The notes beneath the pieces are model-generated. The model worked only from the letters and a program-made list of their open reading frames with translations, was not told the origin of the DNA and searched no databases. Positions 44,469 through 53,293 of a DNA stretch of 64,000 nucleotides are shown in pieces. The position numbers were made by a program, and so were the translations under genes. The stretch covers positions 62,001-126,000 of the forward strand of contig JAEUIC010000036.1 in the NCBI GenBank assembly GCA_016795285.1, read 5' to 3'. Numbering within the stretch: position 1 is the first letter of the stretch; every line of letters starts with the position of its first letter. The stretch comes from Planctomycetota bacterium. GTDB lineage: Bacteria > Planctomycetota > B15-G4 > SIAN01.

Positions 44469-46181
44469 ATCGCTCGCTCGCTGAAGAGGCTCTTCCTCGC
44501 GCTCGTCGTCGCGCCGCTCTCGGTCGCGCTGCTGCTGCTCGCGGGCGAGGCGGCGGCGCGCCTGCTGCTGCCGGCCGACTCGCCGGCGGCGCCGCCCCGC
44601 TTCTTCGTGGCGAGCGCCGACGGCAGCGCGCTGGTGCCCGGCCCCGACCCGCCCCACGCGGGCGCCCATTTCCGCATCGAGCGCCTCCCGCTGGCCAAGG
44701 AGCCGGGCGTCACCCGCGTCGTCTGCCTCGGCGACTCGACGGTGCATGGCCACCCCTTCGATCCGCCGGCGCCGTTCGCCGACTGGCTCGCGGCGCGCCT
44801 GCCGCTGCTGCTGCCGGGGCGCCGCTTCGAGGTGGTGAACCTCGGCGTGAACGGCATGGACAGCGAGGCGGTCGCCGACCTCGCCGAGGAGTTGGCGCCG
44901 CTCGCCCCCGACCTCGCGATCGTCTACGTGGGCCACAACGAGTTCCTCGACCAGCACTTGGGCAAGAGCGTGCGCCCGTCCTCGCACGCGCTGCAGCGAG
45001 CGCTGCGCCACAGCTGGTTCCTGCGCTGGCTCGCGCAGCACGGCGGCGGCGGCGGCGCGACCGGCGGTGCCGGCGACGGCGGCGATCGCGATCGTGAACT
45101 GGTGGCGCAGCTGCGACAGCGCGGCGCGCTCGATGCGACGCCGCTCCTCGCGCCGGAGTGGATCGAGCGCACCCACGCGCGCTACCACGCGTCGTTGCAG
45201 CGCACGGCGCGCGCGCTGCGCGACGCGGGCGCGCGGACGCTCTTCTGCCGGCCGCTCTGCGACCTCGCCGACACGCCGCCGCAGCGCTCGACCTTGCCGG
45301 CCGACTGCAGCGAGGCGGAGCGCGCCGCACTCGCCGAGCAGCTGCGCAGCGCTCCCGAAGCGCTGGTCGCCGCGCTGCCCGATCGCGCCGCCTGGCGGGC
45401 GCGCTGGTCGACCGTCGCGGCGGTCCGCTACGCGCTCGGCCGCGCGGCGCTGCTGCGCGGCGACACGGACGAGGCGCGCCGCGAACTCGAAGCGGCGCGC
45501 GACCTCGACGGCCATCCGGTGCGCGCGACGGCGGCGCTCCTCGCCGAGCTCGATCGGCTGGTCGCGGAGGAGCCGCTGCTGCTGGTCGATCCGTGGCCGG
45601 CGCTCTTCGCCGCGGCCGGGCCGCGCGGCGTCGCCGGGCAGGACGGCTGGTTCGTCGACTACGTCCACCCCGACCTGCGCGGCCATGAGCTGCTGGCCGA
45701 CGTGCTGCTCCACGCGCTCGCCGATGCGGGCTGGCTCGCCCCGCGCCCCGAGTGGAGCTTCACCGACGAGCCGCCGCGCGACGAGACGGCACGCCGCATG
45801 GGGCTCACCCTCGCCGCGCAGGCGACCTCGTTGGCGCGCCGCGGCCTCTTCGCGCTCGGCCAGGCCTACCTCGATCCGGAGAGCGAGCTCGCGAAGGGCG
45901 CCGCCGACTCCTTCGAGCGCGCGCTGCGCCTCGATCCCGACTGCGCGCAGGGCTACGCCGGCCGCGGCGCGCTGGCGCTCTTGCGCGGCGACGGTGCGAC
46001 GGCGTTGGCCGCCTTCCGCGAAGCGGAGCGCCGCGACGCCCGCGCGCTCGACTCCTTCGTCGAGGGCCACGCCAGCAACGCGACCATCCGCGAGCTCTTC
46101 GCGCGCGCCGGCGTCACCGTGCGCGACGGCCGCCTCGTGCCGGTCGAGGGCGGGCCGCCGCCGCCGTCATCGCAGCGCTGA
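44469..46181 (+). CDS. Membrane-anchored SGNH-hydrolase-family protein, possible AUC start
   Basis: A third SGNH paralogue. Catalytic blocks are VVCLGDSTVHGHPF (Ser), LAIVYVGHNEFLDQH (Gly-His-Asn) and FVDYVHPDLRGH (Asp, His). A C-terminal region of TPR-like helices (FERALRLDPDCAQGYAGRGA) ends the protein. The membrane anchor LFLALVVAPLSVALLLLAGE, needed by analogy with the two paralogues at 11-15 kb, lies upstream of the first ATG, GTG or TTG in frame (GTG at 44607). The only plausible start with a ribosome binding site is ATC at 44469 with GGAG 8 nt before it. If a standard start is required, the protein begins at 44607 without the anchor. Its end overlaps the convergent MFS gene by 15 nt. 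Confidence 0.65.
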   Translation: MARSLKRLFLALVVAPLSVALLLLAGEAAARLLLPADSPAAPPRFFVASADGSALVPGPDPPHAGAHFRIERLPLAKEPGVTRVVCLGDSTVHGHPFDPPAPFADWLAARLPLLLPGRRFEVVNLGVNGMDSEAVADLAEELAPLAPDLAIVYVGHNEFLDQHLGKSVRPSSHALQRALRHSWFLRWLAQHGGGGGATGGAGDGGDRDRELVAQLRQRGALDATPLLAPEWIERTHARYHASLQRTARALRDAGARTLFCRPLCDLADTPPQRSTLPADCSEAERAALAEQLRSAPEALVAALPDRAAWRARWSTVAAVRYALGRAALLRGDTDEARRELEAARDLDGHPVRATAALLAELDRLVAEEPLLLVDPWPALFAAAGPRGVAGQDGWFVDYVHPDLRGHELLADVLLHALADAGWLAPRPEWSFTDEPPRDETARRMGLTLAAQATSLARRGLFALGQAYLDPESELAKGAADSFERALRLDPDCAQGYAGRGALALLRGDGATALAAFREAERRDARALDSFVEGHASNATIRELFARAGVTVRDGRLVPVEGGPPPPSSQR

Positions 46182-47465
46182 GTGGCGCCGCGCCGCGAAG
46201 AGGCTCACGACGACGCCGCCGAGCGCCACGCCGGCGAGCGCCACGAAGACCGGCGGGAAGCCGTGGTCGCGCCAGCCGGCGATCGCCGGATCGGTGGCGA
46301 GCGAGCCGATCCCGAAGCTCACGACGAACTTCATGCCGTAGGCGAGGCCGCGCACGCGCGGATCGACGCGCCGCGCGATCAGCTCGTTCTCGAGCGGCTG
46401 CGTCCCGAAGTGGCAGAAGGCGAAGAGCGCGCCGGCCAGCAGCAGTCCCGCGCCCGGCAGCCACGCGACGCCGAGCAGCCCGAGAGCGCTCAACGCGTTC
46501 ATCGCGGCGTAGCGGCGGAGCCCGCTGCCCCGTTTCGCGAGCCGCGCGCCGAAGAGTTCGCCGAGGCTGCCGAACGCCAGCACGAAGGTGGCGATCGGCC
46601 CGGCGAGCGCCGCGAAGCGCGCCGTCCCTCCGCGCGCGGCGCTCCAGCCGTCGGGCAGCAGCGCGCCGATCCGCTCGAGCAGCGGGAGCAGCGTCGTCGC
46701 GCTGCCCGCCGGCGGATCGGGCAGCACGCCCGCCTGCGCGCGCACGCAGCTCGACCAAGTGGCCCAGAAGCCCTGGTGGACCAGCCCGTTGCCGACCATC
46801 GCCGCCATCACCAGCAGCAGCGCCGGCGCCAGCACGAGTCGCCACGGCACCGCGCCGCGCCGCTCTCCGGCATGGCGCGCCGCGAAGTCGCGCTCGCCGC
46901 GCGTCGTCCGCGTCACCAGCAGCAGCGCCAGCAGCAGCGCCGCCGCCAGCGCGACCACGCGGTAGGTGTGGCGCCAGCCGACGCTCTGCGCCAGCAGGAG
47001 CACCAGCGTCGGCGCCAGCGTCGAGCCGAAGTGGCCGACGAAGCCGTGGATGCCGAGCGCCCGCGCGCGCTGCGCCGGCAGCGCCTCGCCGATCCAGGCG
47101 AGCCCGACCGGATGGTGGAACGCCGCCGCGACGCCGATCAGCGCCGCCGCCGGCACGAAGAGCCAGGCCCCCGGCGCGAAGGCGGCCGCCCCGCTCGCCA
47201 GCGCCAGCAGCGCGAGGTAGCCGCGATAGATGCGCCGCGTCCCGAAGCGGTCGCCGAGCAATCCCGCCGGCAGCGCGCAGAAACCCATCAGGAACGGGCC
47301 GAGGGCGACCACCCAGCCGATCGAGGGGATGCCGAGATCGCGCGCCGCCTCGACCACCACCTGCTGCAGCACCAGCGTCGCCACATGGCACAGCGCATGG
47401 CCACCCGAGGCGACCAGCAGCACGCTCCGCTCGCTGCGCTCCACCGGCTCCGCTCCTCGTCGCAT
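46167..47465 (-). CDS. Major facilitator superfamily transporter
   Basis: A 432-residue MFS permease with about 12 membrane helices. The loop between helices 2 and 3 has ALPAGLLGDRFGTRRIYRG, the MFS GxLaDrxGrr motif. Other features are FHHPVGLAWIGEALPAQ with a conserved-looking HP motif and GIHGFVGHFGSTLAPTLV. The pattern resembles FSR (fosmidomycin resistance)-like and related drug/solute exporters, though the substrate cannot be inferred. It is convergent with the SGNH gene and divergent from the gene at 47.5 kb. No regulator is adjacent. Confidence 0.82.
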   Translation of the reverse strand: MRRGAEPVERSERSVLLVASGGHALCHVATLVLQQVVVEAARDLGIPSIGWVVALGPFLMGFCALPAGLLGDRFGTRRIYRGYLALLALASGAAAFAPGAWLFVPAAALIGVAAAFHHPVGLAWIGEALPAQRARALGIHGFVGHFGSTLAPTLVLLLAQSVGWRHTYRVVALAAALLLALLLVTRTTRGERDFAARHAGERRGAVPWRLVLAPALLLVMAAMVGNGLVHQGFWATWSSCVRAQAGVLPDPPAGSATTLLPLLERIGALLPDGWSAARGGTARFAALAGPIATFVLAFGSLGELFGARLAKRGSGLRRYAAMNALSALGLLGVAWLPGAGLLLAGALFAFCHFGTQPLENELIARRVDPRVRGLAYGMKFVVSFGIGSLATDPAIAGWRDHGFPPVFVALAGVALGGVVVSLFAARRHSALR

Positions 47466-47548
47466 CCTTGTCGCACCGCTCGGCGCGCGCGAGAGTATGG
47501 CACTGCCCGCGGCGCTGCGGACGCCGCTTCCTCCCCCGGGACCTCGCG

Positions 47549-49135
47549 ATGGCGATCGGTTCGAAGTCGCGCCGCTCGTTGCGCCCGCCGGCGCCGCCGC
47601 CGATGGTGCCGCTCGCGGTGCGCCGGCTGCTGCTCCTCTCGGGCTCTGCGCTGCTGCTGCTGCCCGCCTTCGGCTGGCTCGCGGCGCGCTCGCGCATCGA
47701 GGTGCCGGAGGAGCAGCGACCGCCCCCCGATCCGCGCCTCTTCGAGCTGGTGCCGGCCGACCTGATGACGACGCGCGAAGGGCTCACCGTCGCGCCCGGC
47801 CCGCTCGCCGAGGCGGCCGACCGCGCGCTCTGCGAGGGCGACCTCGACCGCGCGCGCGCCGGCTACGCCGCCGCCGTCGCGAAGGATGGGCGCGATCGCT
47901 ACGCGGCGCTGCTCGCGGCGTGCCTCGCGCTCGAGCAGGACGACCTCGCCGCCGCCGAGGCGATGGCGGTGCGCGCGGCGGCGCCGGTCGCGCCGCTCTA
48001 CTCGCCGCTCCGCTCGGTGCGCGTCGTCGCCGAGCTGCTGGCGCGCCGCCGCGCCCATCCGGCCGAGCCGTTCGCCGAGAGCTACCTCGCCGCGCTGATC
48101 GCTGCGCCGAAGGGCGACGGGCGACCGGCGCTCCACGCGCGCGATCCGCTGCGCGAGCTCTTCCGCGACCGCCTCTACCGCGCGCCGCCGCCGCGCGCCG
48201 CCGCCGCCGAGCTCGCGGTGGAGCGCGGCGATGACGGCGACGACCTCGCGCTGTTCGACGGGAGCGCGCCGCTCGCGCTCCTCGAGGCGCGGGTGCGCAG
48301 CGCGTTCGACGGGCCGCGCGAAGGGCTCGACCACGGCCGCGACCACGCCGCGCTGCTCGCGCTGGCCGAGCGGGCGCGCGCCACCGAGACGGCGCTGCTC
48401 GACGAAGCGCTGGCGCGGGCGAGCGCGCACGAGCCCGACAACGCCTATTGGGAGTGGTGCCGCGCGGCGCTCCACTCCCCCGCCGCGCTCGGCAGCGATG
48501 CGGTCGGCGCGTCGGTGGAACCGACGCTCGGCACCGACGACGAGCCCGACGTGCTGCCGGGCTTCGCGCCCGAGACGTTGCGCGCCTTCGAGGAGGCGCT
48601 GGTGCGGCCGCGCTGCGAGCCGCGGCTGCGCGAACTGCTCGCCTTCGAGGAGGCGACCCGCCGCGCGGCGGGTGACCGGTTCGCCGCGCTGCGGCTGCGC
48701 CCGCCGCACGAGCGGCTCTTCCTCGGCGAGCCGCGCCTCGCGCAGCGCCTCGCCTACCGCGCGCTGATCGTCGATCGCGACCTCGCCTCGCCGATCGCGC
48801 AGACGGTGGTCGCCGCCGGCGTCGCGCTGACGCTCGCCGATCCGTTCGTCGCCACCGACCCGCGCCTCGCGCAGGCGGGCGACGACACGCGCGCCGCCGC
48901 CGCCTCGCTGCTCGAAGGGGCGCGTGCGCTGCGCCTCGACGTCGCCGCGCTCGAGGAGCGGATCGCCGCGCACGTCGCGCCGCCGCCGCTCTCCGCCGAG
49001 CTCGCCGCGCCGCTGCGCGATGCGCTCGAGCCGCTGCCGATCCCGCGCCTCGTCGATGCGCTGGTCGCCCGCTACGCTGCCGACCTGATCGCCCTCGCCG
49101 ACGCGTTGCAGCGCGCCGCGGCACGCGGCGGTTGA
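47549..49135 (+). CDS. Single-pass membrane protein of unknown function
   Basis: A 528-residue protein with a short basic N-terminus and one membrane helix (LLLLSGSALLLLPAFGWLAA, about 28-48), so the bulk is probably outside the cytoplasm. The first part (AADRALCEGDLDRARAGYAAA, LLAACLALEQDDLAAAEAMA) reads like two or three TPR-type helical pairs. The rest is Ala/Arg-rich with no recognised domain. It resembles the helical extensions of the SGNH proteins in composition but has no Ser-Asn-Asp-His set. The ATG follows no clear ribosome binding site. It precedes an Xaa-Pro aminopeptidase by 18 nt, so the two may be co-expressed. Function unknown. Confidence 0.55.
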   Translation: MAIGSKSRRSLRPPAPPPMVPLAVRRLLLLSGSALLLLPAFGWLAARSRIEVPEEQRPPPDPRLFELVPADLMTTREGLTVAPGPLAEAADRALCEGDLDRARAGYAAAVAKDGRDRYAALLAACLALEQDDLAAAEAMAVRAAAPVAPLYSPLRSVRVVAELLARRRAHPAEPFAESYLAALIAAPKGDGRPALHARDPLRELFRDRLYRAPPPRAAAAELAVERGDDGDDLALFDGSAPLALLEARVRSAFDGPREGLDHGRDHAALLALAERARATETALLDEALARASAHEPDNAYWEWCRAALHSPAALGSDAVGASVEPTLGTDDEPDVLPGFAPETLRAFEEALVRPRCEPRLRELLAFEEATRRAAGDRFAALRLRPPHERLFLGEPRLAQRLAYRALIVDRDLASPIAQTVVAAGVALTLADPFVATDPRLAQAGDDTRAAAASLLEGARALRLDVAALEERIAAHVAPPPLSAELAAPLRDALEPLPIPRLVDALVARYAADLIALADALQRAAARGG

Positions 49136-49153
49136 GTCGCCGGAGAGCCGCCC

Positions 49154-50467
49154 GTGGAGAACGTGCACGTCGCCCGTCGTCGCCGCCTGCTCGCCGCGAT
49201 GGAGGGCGGGGTCGCGGTGATCCCGACCGCGGCGGCGAAGCATCGCAACGGCGACGCCGAGTACCGCTTCCGGCCCGACAGCGACTTCTGGTGGCTCACC
49301 GGCTTCCACGAGCCCGACGCCGTGCTGCTGCTCTGCAAGGGGCGTCCCGACGGGGAGCAGCTCCTCTTCCTGCAGCCGCGCCAGCGCGACCAGGAGATCT
49401 GGACCGGGCGGCGCCTCGGCGTCGAGCGCGCCGTCGAGCGGCTCGGGGTCGACGCCGCCTTCCCGATCGGCGAGCTGCAGGCGCAGCTCCCGAAACTGCT
49501 GCGCGGCGCCGAACCGCTCTACTTCAAGACCGGCGCGCGCCCCGACCTCGAGCGGCCGCTGCTCGACCTGGTGGCGACGCTGCGCACGCGCGTGCGCGAG
49601 GGGAATCCGGCGCCCGAGCGGATCGTCGACCCGACGCCGCTGCTGGCCGAGATGCGCCTCCACAAGGATGCGGGCGAGCTCGCCACCATGCGCGAGGCGG
49701 CAGCGATCACCTGCGACGCCCACGTCGCGGCGATGCGGGCGACGCGGCCGGGCGTGACGGAGCACGCCATCGAAGCGCTGGTCGAGCACGAGTTCCGCCG
49801 GCGCGGCGCGAACGGCCCGGCCTACACCACCATCGCCGCGAGCGGCGCCAACGCGACGATCCTCCACTACATCCAGAACGACTGCGCGCTGAAGGCGGGC
49901 GAGCTGATGCTGCTCGACGCCGGCGCCGAGGTCGCCTGCTACGCCGCCGACGTGACGCGCACCTGGCCGATCTCGGGGCGCTACTCGCCGCCGCAACGGC
50001 GCGTCGTCGAGATCGTCCTCGAGGCGCAGCGCCGCTCGATCGACTGCGTGCGCCCCGGCCGCTGCTTCCAGGAGGCGCACGACGTCGCCGTCCGCGCGCT
50101 GGTCGAAGGGCTGCTCGAGCTGAAGCTCCTCACCGGCAGCGTCGAGGAGGCGATCGCCAGCAAGGCGTTCCGCCGCTTCTACATGCACCGCACCGGCCAC
50201 TGGCTCGGCCTCGACGTGCACGACGCCGGCGCCTACTTCGTGCCACGCTCCACCACGCAGCATCGCGACCTCGCGCCGGGCATGGTGGTGACGGTCGAGC
50301 CGGGCCTCTACTTCGCCGAGGACGACACGACGATCCCCGCCGAGTACCGCGGCATCGGGGTGCGCATCGAGGACGACGTGCTGGTCACGCCGGAAGGGCA
50401 CGAGGTGCTGACCGCCGCCTGCCCGAAGGAGATCGCCGCGGTCGAGGCGCTGGTCGGGAGCGGCTGA
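49154..50467 (+). CDS. pepP: Xaa-Pro aminopeptidase (M24B)
   Basis: A 437-residue PepP-type aminopeptidase that removes N-terminal residues linked to proline. An AMP_N domain (about 1-130, FRPDSDFWWLTGFHEPDAVL) is followed by the M24 pita-bread domain. Metal ligands are visible as MLLDAGAEVACYAADVTRTW (two Asp), HRTGHWLGLDVHDAG (His), VTVEPGLYF (Glu) and GVRIEDDVLVT (Glu). The start is the GTG giving MENVHVARRRR, chosen because the domain begins at once; a GAGAG precedes it. Cytoplasmic, with two divalent metals. No oddities. Confidence 0.93.
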   Translation: MENVHVARRRRLLAAMEGGVAVIPTAAAKHRNGDAEYRFRPDSDFWWLTGFHEPDAVLLLCKGRPDGEQLLFLQPRQRDQEIWTGRRLGVERAVERLGVDAAFPIGELQAQLPKLLRGAEPLYFKTGARPDLERPLLDLVATLRTRVREGNPAPERIVDPTPLLAEMRLHKDAGELATMREAAAITCDAHVAAMRATRPGVTEHAIEALVEHEFRRRGANGPAYTTIAASGANATILHYIQNDCALKAGELMLLDAGAEVACYAADVTRTWPISGRYSPPQRRVVEIVLEAQRRSIDCVRPGRCFQEAHDVAVRALVEGLLELKLLTGSVEEAIASKAFRRFYMHRTGHWLGLDVHDAGAYFVPRSTTQHRDLAPGMVVTVEPGLYFAEDDTTIPAEYRGIGVRIEDDVLVTPEGHEVLTAACPKEIAAVEALVGSG

Positions 50468-50490
50468 GCGGCTCTGCTGGAGGAGGCGCG

Positions 50491-51432
50491 CTACGGCGAC
50501 GGCAGCCGGACGAAAGCGTCGCGGTAGCGCTCGGCGTGGTCCTTGAAGAGCTCCGGGTGGAGGCAGGCGGCCAAGAGCTCCGCCGAGTCGACCAGCCGCG
50601 GGCCGGGCCGATTGAAGTAGCTCGAACCGTCGGCGAGCCAGACGCGCTGCAGCGCACCGGCCGGCCACTCGTCGAGCGGCAGCGCCGCCGCGACGGTCGC
50701 CCGCTCGGCGAGCCCCTGCGCCAGCGAGTAGCCGCACGGCTTCACCACCACCACCTCGGCGTCGAGCGCGCGCAGCTCCTCGCGCGTCGGTGACGGCGCA
50801 TGCTGGCCCGCCTCCACGCCGACCGCGACGCCGCCCGCCAGCGCCACCAGCTCCGGCATCCAGGTGCCGCCGAGCATCACCGGCGCCAGCCACTCGACGG
50901 TGACCACGCGCGGCCGCGACCACGCCGCCGCCGCGCGCCGCTCAAGTTCGGCGAGGCGCCCGCGCAGCAGCGCGTTCAGCCGATCGGCCGCCGGCTCGAG
51001 CCGCAGCGCCGCGCCGACCTTCGCGATGTCGTCGAAGAGGTGGGCGAGGCGCGTCGGCGAGAGGGCGACCAGCTGCACGTCGCGCCCGGCGAGTTCGGCC
51101 AGCGCCGCCTGCACCTCGCCCTGCGACACGGCGCAGACGGCGCAGAGAACCTGCGTGATCACCACGTCGGGCGCGAGCGCGCGCAGCCGCAGGACGTCGA
51201 GGTCGTAGAGCGAGAGGCCGCTCGCGGCGGCGCGCCGCACCGCTGCGTCGATGGCGGCGGAGTCCATCGCGGCACCGTCGCTGCGAGCGATGCGCGAGCG
51301 GGTGAGGCGCGGCCGATCGGCGACGATCGCCGGGTAGTCGCACTCGTGGCTGGTGCCGACCAGCTGATCGGCCGCGCCGAGCGCGGCGACGATCTCGGTG
51401 GCCGCCGGCAACAGCGAGACGACGCGCACCAT
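50491..51432 (-). CDS. BtuF-like cobalamin-binding protein without signal peptide
   Basis: A 313-residue helical-backbone periplasmic-binding protein of the cobalamin-binding (BtuF-like) branch. MVRVVSLLPAATEIVAALG begins the protein and is followed by LVGTSHECDYP and TQVLCAVCAVS, both typical of this branch; WMPELVALAGGVAV and the C-terminal ADGSSYFNRPGPRLVDS are also family-like. There is no signal peptide, as is common in this subfamily, so the site of action is unclear. It follows a secreted beta-propeller gene by 85 nt, and both lie behind a cobalamin riboswitch. The BtuCD permease and ATPase are not in this window. Confidence 0.85.
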   Translation of the reverse strand: MVRVVSLLPAATEIVAALGAADQLVGTSHECDYPAIVADRPRLTRSRIARSDGAAMDSAAIDAAVRRAAASGLSLYDLDVLRLRALAPDVVITQVLCAVCAVSQGEVQAALAELAGRDVQLVALSPTRLAHLFDDIAKVGAALRLEPAADRLNALLRGRLAELERRAAAAWSRPRVVTVEWLAPVMLGGTWMPELVALAGGVAVGVEAGQHAPSPTREELRALDAEVVVVKPCGYSLAQGLAERATVAAALPLDEWPAGALQRVWLADGSSYFNRPGPRLVDSAELLAACLHPELFKDHAERYRDAFVRLPSP

Positions 51433-51517
51433 CGAGGGACTCCGCAGCGGAGAGCGGGGCAGCGGCGCCCCGCCGCGAAGCGGAGCGCCGCCGACCCGAA
51501 GGAGAGCGAAGCGGGAA

Positions 51518-52864
51518 CTACTGGAGCGTGACCACGAGCGGCTCCGAGGTGCCGCGGAACGGACCGGCGACGCTGTCTGCCGTCAGCAGCTGCGCGGCGA
51601 GGTCGAGCCCGGCGAGGCCCGGATTGTCGAGCGGCTCGTGATAGGCGCCGTCGCCATCGAGCAGCAACGGCACCACCTGCAGCCCCGCGAAATCGAGCGC
51701 GAAGAAGAGCGGCGCCTTCCACGTTCGATGGCGCACCGTGAGCTCGGGCGCGACGCCGTTGCAGACGAAGAGCAGCGCGACGCCGTTCGGGGTGGCGCCC
51801 GTGACGTCGAGGTCGAAGCTGCCGACCGGGATCGGCGAAGCGGGGTTCACGCTCAGATGCGGGCGCGCCGGCGTGACGCGCGTCACCTCGGTGAGCGAGA
51901 AGAAGTCGCTGCGCACGGCGAGCAGCGCGCCCCCTTCGGCCGGTTGCCACGGCTCGAAGGTGCCGTGCGTCGCCGGCTCGTAGCGGGCGTAGAGGAACGC
52001 GGTGAAGGGGCCGGCGGTGGCGAGCAGCCGCTCGCTGCCGTCCGTCGGGTCGAGCTCGACGAGCGTCCCCTGGTTGGCGTCGGAGAGCAGCAGGTCGCCG
52101 CCCTCGTCGAGCGCCATCGCATAGGCGCCGTCGACCACGCCGAGCAGCGTCCCTTGCGTGATGTCGAAGCTGCTCGGCCCGATCGCGGCGGCGAGGTCGG
52201 CCGCGGCGACGCGCCACACCTCGCTCGCGTCGAGCGGCGGCGGGAAGCTGCTCGAGTCGGGCGTGCAGCAGTAGAGATCGCCGTTCGGGTCGAAGACGAG
52301 CGGCCCCGAGGCGGCCGGCGAGTCGACCACGTCGTCGTAGCTGTCGTTCGCGAAGTCGCAGAGCGCCACGTGCGAGCCGCCGACCAGGCTGAACGCGTAG
52401 CTGACGTACGGCCGCCCCTGCGGATCGAAGGCGAGGTCGTAGGGGAACTTGATGGTGAGCACGACGCCGGCGTGCAGCGTGGCGAGGTCGATCTCCCAGA
52501 TCTCGTTGTTGTTCGAGTCGCCGAAGTAGAGCTTCGTGCCGTCGGGCGAGTTCACGAGGAAGGCGCCGAACGCGAAGCTCGGCGGCGTGAAGAGCGTGCG
52601 GACGAAGCTGCCATCCTGCGGCGAGAGCTCCACCACCGCGTTGCCGTCGAAGAGCGCCCAGTTGCCGTTGGCGAGCCGCTCGAAGCCGCCGACGAAGGCG
52701 CCGCCCGGCGCCACCGACACGCTCTGCTGCGCGTAGCCCGGCTCCGCCTGCTGCGCGTACGCCGACGAGCTGCACAGCAGCGCAGCGACCGCGCCGAGCG
52801 CGCCGATCGCCCGCGGCGCGCCGCTCCGTCGCCTCCCGATCCCGTGCCCGATCCCGATTCCCAT
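51518..52864 (-). CDS. Secreted beta-propeller protein under cobalamin riboswitch control
   Basis: A 448-residue exported protein. Signal: AIGALGAVAALLCSSSAYAQ. The main body (about 55-330) consists of NHL/YncE-like blades: ANGNWALFDGNAVVELSPQD, LYFGDSNNNEIWEIDLATL, LVFDPNGDLYCCTPDSSS and GGDLLLSDANQGTLVELDPT. A C-terminal beta domain (ARPHLSVNPASPIPVGSFDL and onward) resembles the end domain of planctomycete exported proteins. An AGGAGA ribosome binding site lies 6 nt before the ATG. A cobalamin riboswitch lies about 200 nt upstream and a BtuF-like gene follows, so it probably takes part in B12 capture or uptake. A BtuG-like role is a hypothesis. It has no lipobox. Confidence 0.75.
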   Translation of the reverse strand: MGIGIGHGIGRRRSGAPRAIGALGAVAALLCSSSAYAQQAEPGYAQQSVSVAPGGAFVGGFERLANGNWALFDGNAVVELSPQDGSFVRTLFTPPSFAFGAFLVNSPDGTKLYFGDSNNNEIWEIDLATLHAGVVLTIKFPYDLAFDPQGRPYVSYAFSLVGGSHVALCDFANDSYDDVVDSPAASGPLVFDPNGDLYCCTPDSSSFPPPLDASEVWRVAAADLAAAIGPSSFDITQGTLLGVVDGAYAMALDEGGDLLLSDANQGTLVELDPTDGSERLLATAGPFTAFLYARYEPATHGTFEPWQPAEGGALLAVRSDFFSLTEVTRVTPARPHLSVNPASPIPVGSFDLDVTGATPNGVALLFVCNGVAPELTVRHRTWKAPLFFALDFAGLQVVPLLLDGDGAYHEPLDNPGLAGLDLAAQLLTADSVAGPFRGTSEPLVVTLQ

Positions 52865-52880
52865 CGTCCGTCTCCTGAAC

Positions 52881-52914
52881 GGCTCGCGGCGCGCCCCTTC
52901 GGCGCGTCGCGAGC
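52881..52914 (-). promoter_or_regulatory. 14-bp hairpin next to the ribosome binding site (putative expression platform)
   Basis: On the minus strand GCTCGCGACGCGCC and GGCGCGCCGCGAGC pair with one G-U and a 5-nt loop, ending 4 nt before AGGAGA. It could alternate with another structure formed with the cobalamin aptamer to expose or hide the start site. Other smaller hairpins lie in the 200-nt leader (53030-53046 and 52942-52953). The pairing is from reading; no fold was computed. Confidence 0.5.
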
Positions 52915-53064
52915 GACGATCGGTTTCCCGATCGCGCCTCGCCCCTCGCGGGGAGGTCGGGACGGAACGACGGCGCAGTGCGCCGCGACGACGCGGACGC
53001 ACCTTCTCCACCGGACGTTCACGGCCCGGCTCCTCCCCTCGAGGAGCACGTGAAGGACCAGCGG

Positions 53065-53287
53065 TGGAGCGGTCTTCTGGCTCTCGGGCGATCTACTCGT
53101 CCCGCCTTCCCAGGAGGCGCGAGCTCCTCGCGAACGACCGCGAGGGCGACGACTCCCAGTGGCGCTCGGTGATCGACTCCGCGACGAGGTCGTCGCACGA
53201 GTCGCACCACCGCGGACTTTCGCTCCCGATCACAGCGGCGGGGCCGCGCCGGAATCGCACCGGCTTCCCGAATTCGCACCGCGAACG
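53065..53287 (-). promoter_or_regulatory. Cobalamin (B12) riboswitch
   Basis: Reading the minus strand, every conserved block of the cobalamin aptamer occurs in order: GGGAA (53269-53265); GGTGCGATTCC (53261-53251), equivalent to the GGTGAAATTCC block; GCGGCCCCGCCGCTGTG (53247-53231), equivalent to GCTGCCCCCGCAACTGT; GCCACTGGG (53163-53155); TGGGAAGGCGGG (53112-53101) and the B12 box AGCCAGAAGACCGC (53082-53069; consensus AGCCAGGAGACCTGCC). The downstream gene is the exported beta-propeller and then the BtuF-like protein. When adenosylcobalamin binds, the family usually lowers expression of uptake genes. Exact 5' and 3' limits are approximate. Confidence 0.9.
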
Positions 53288-53293
53288 GCGCGG

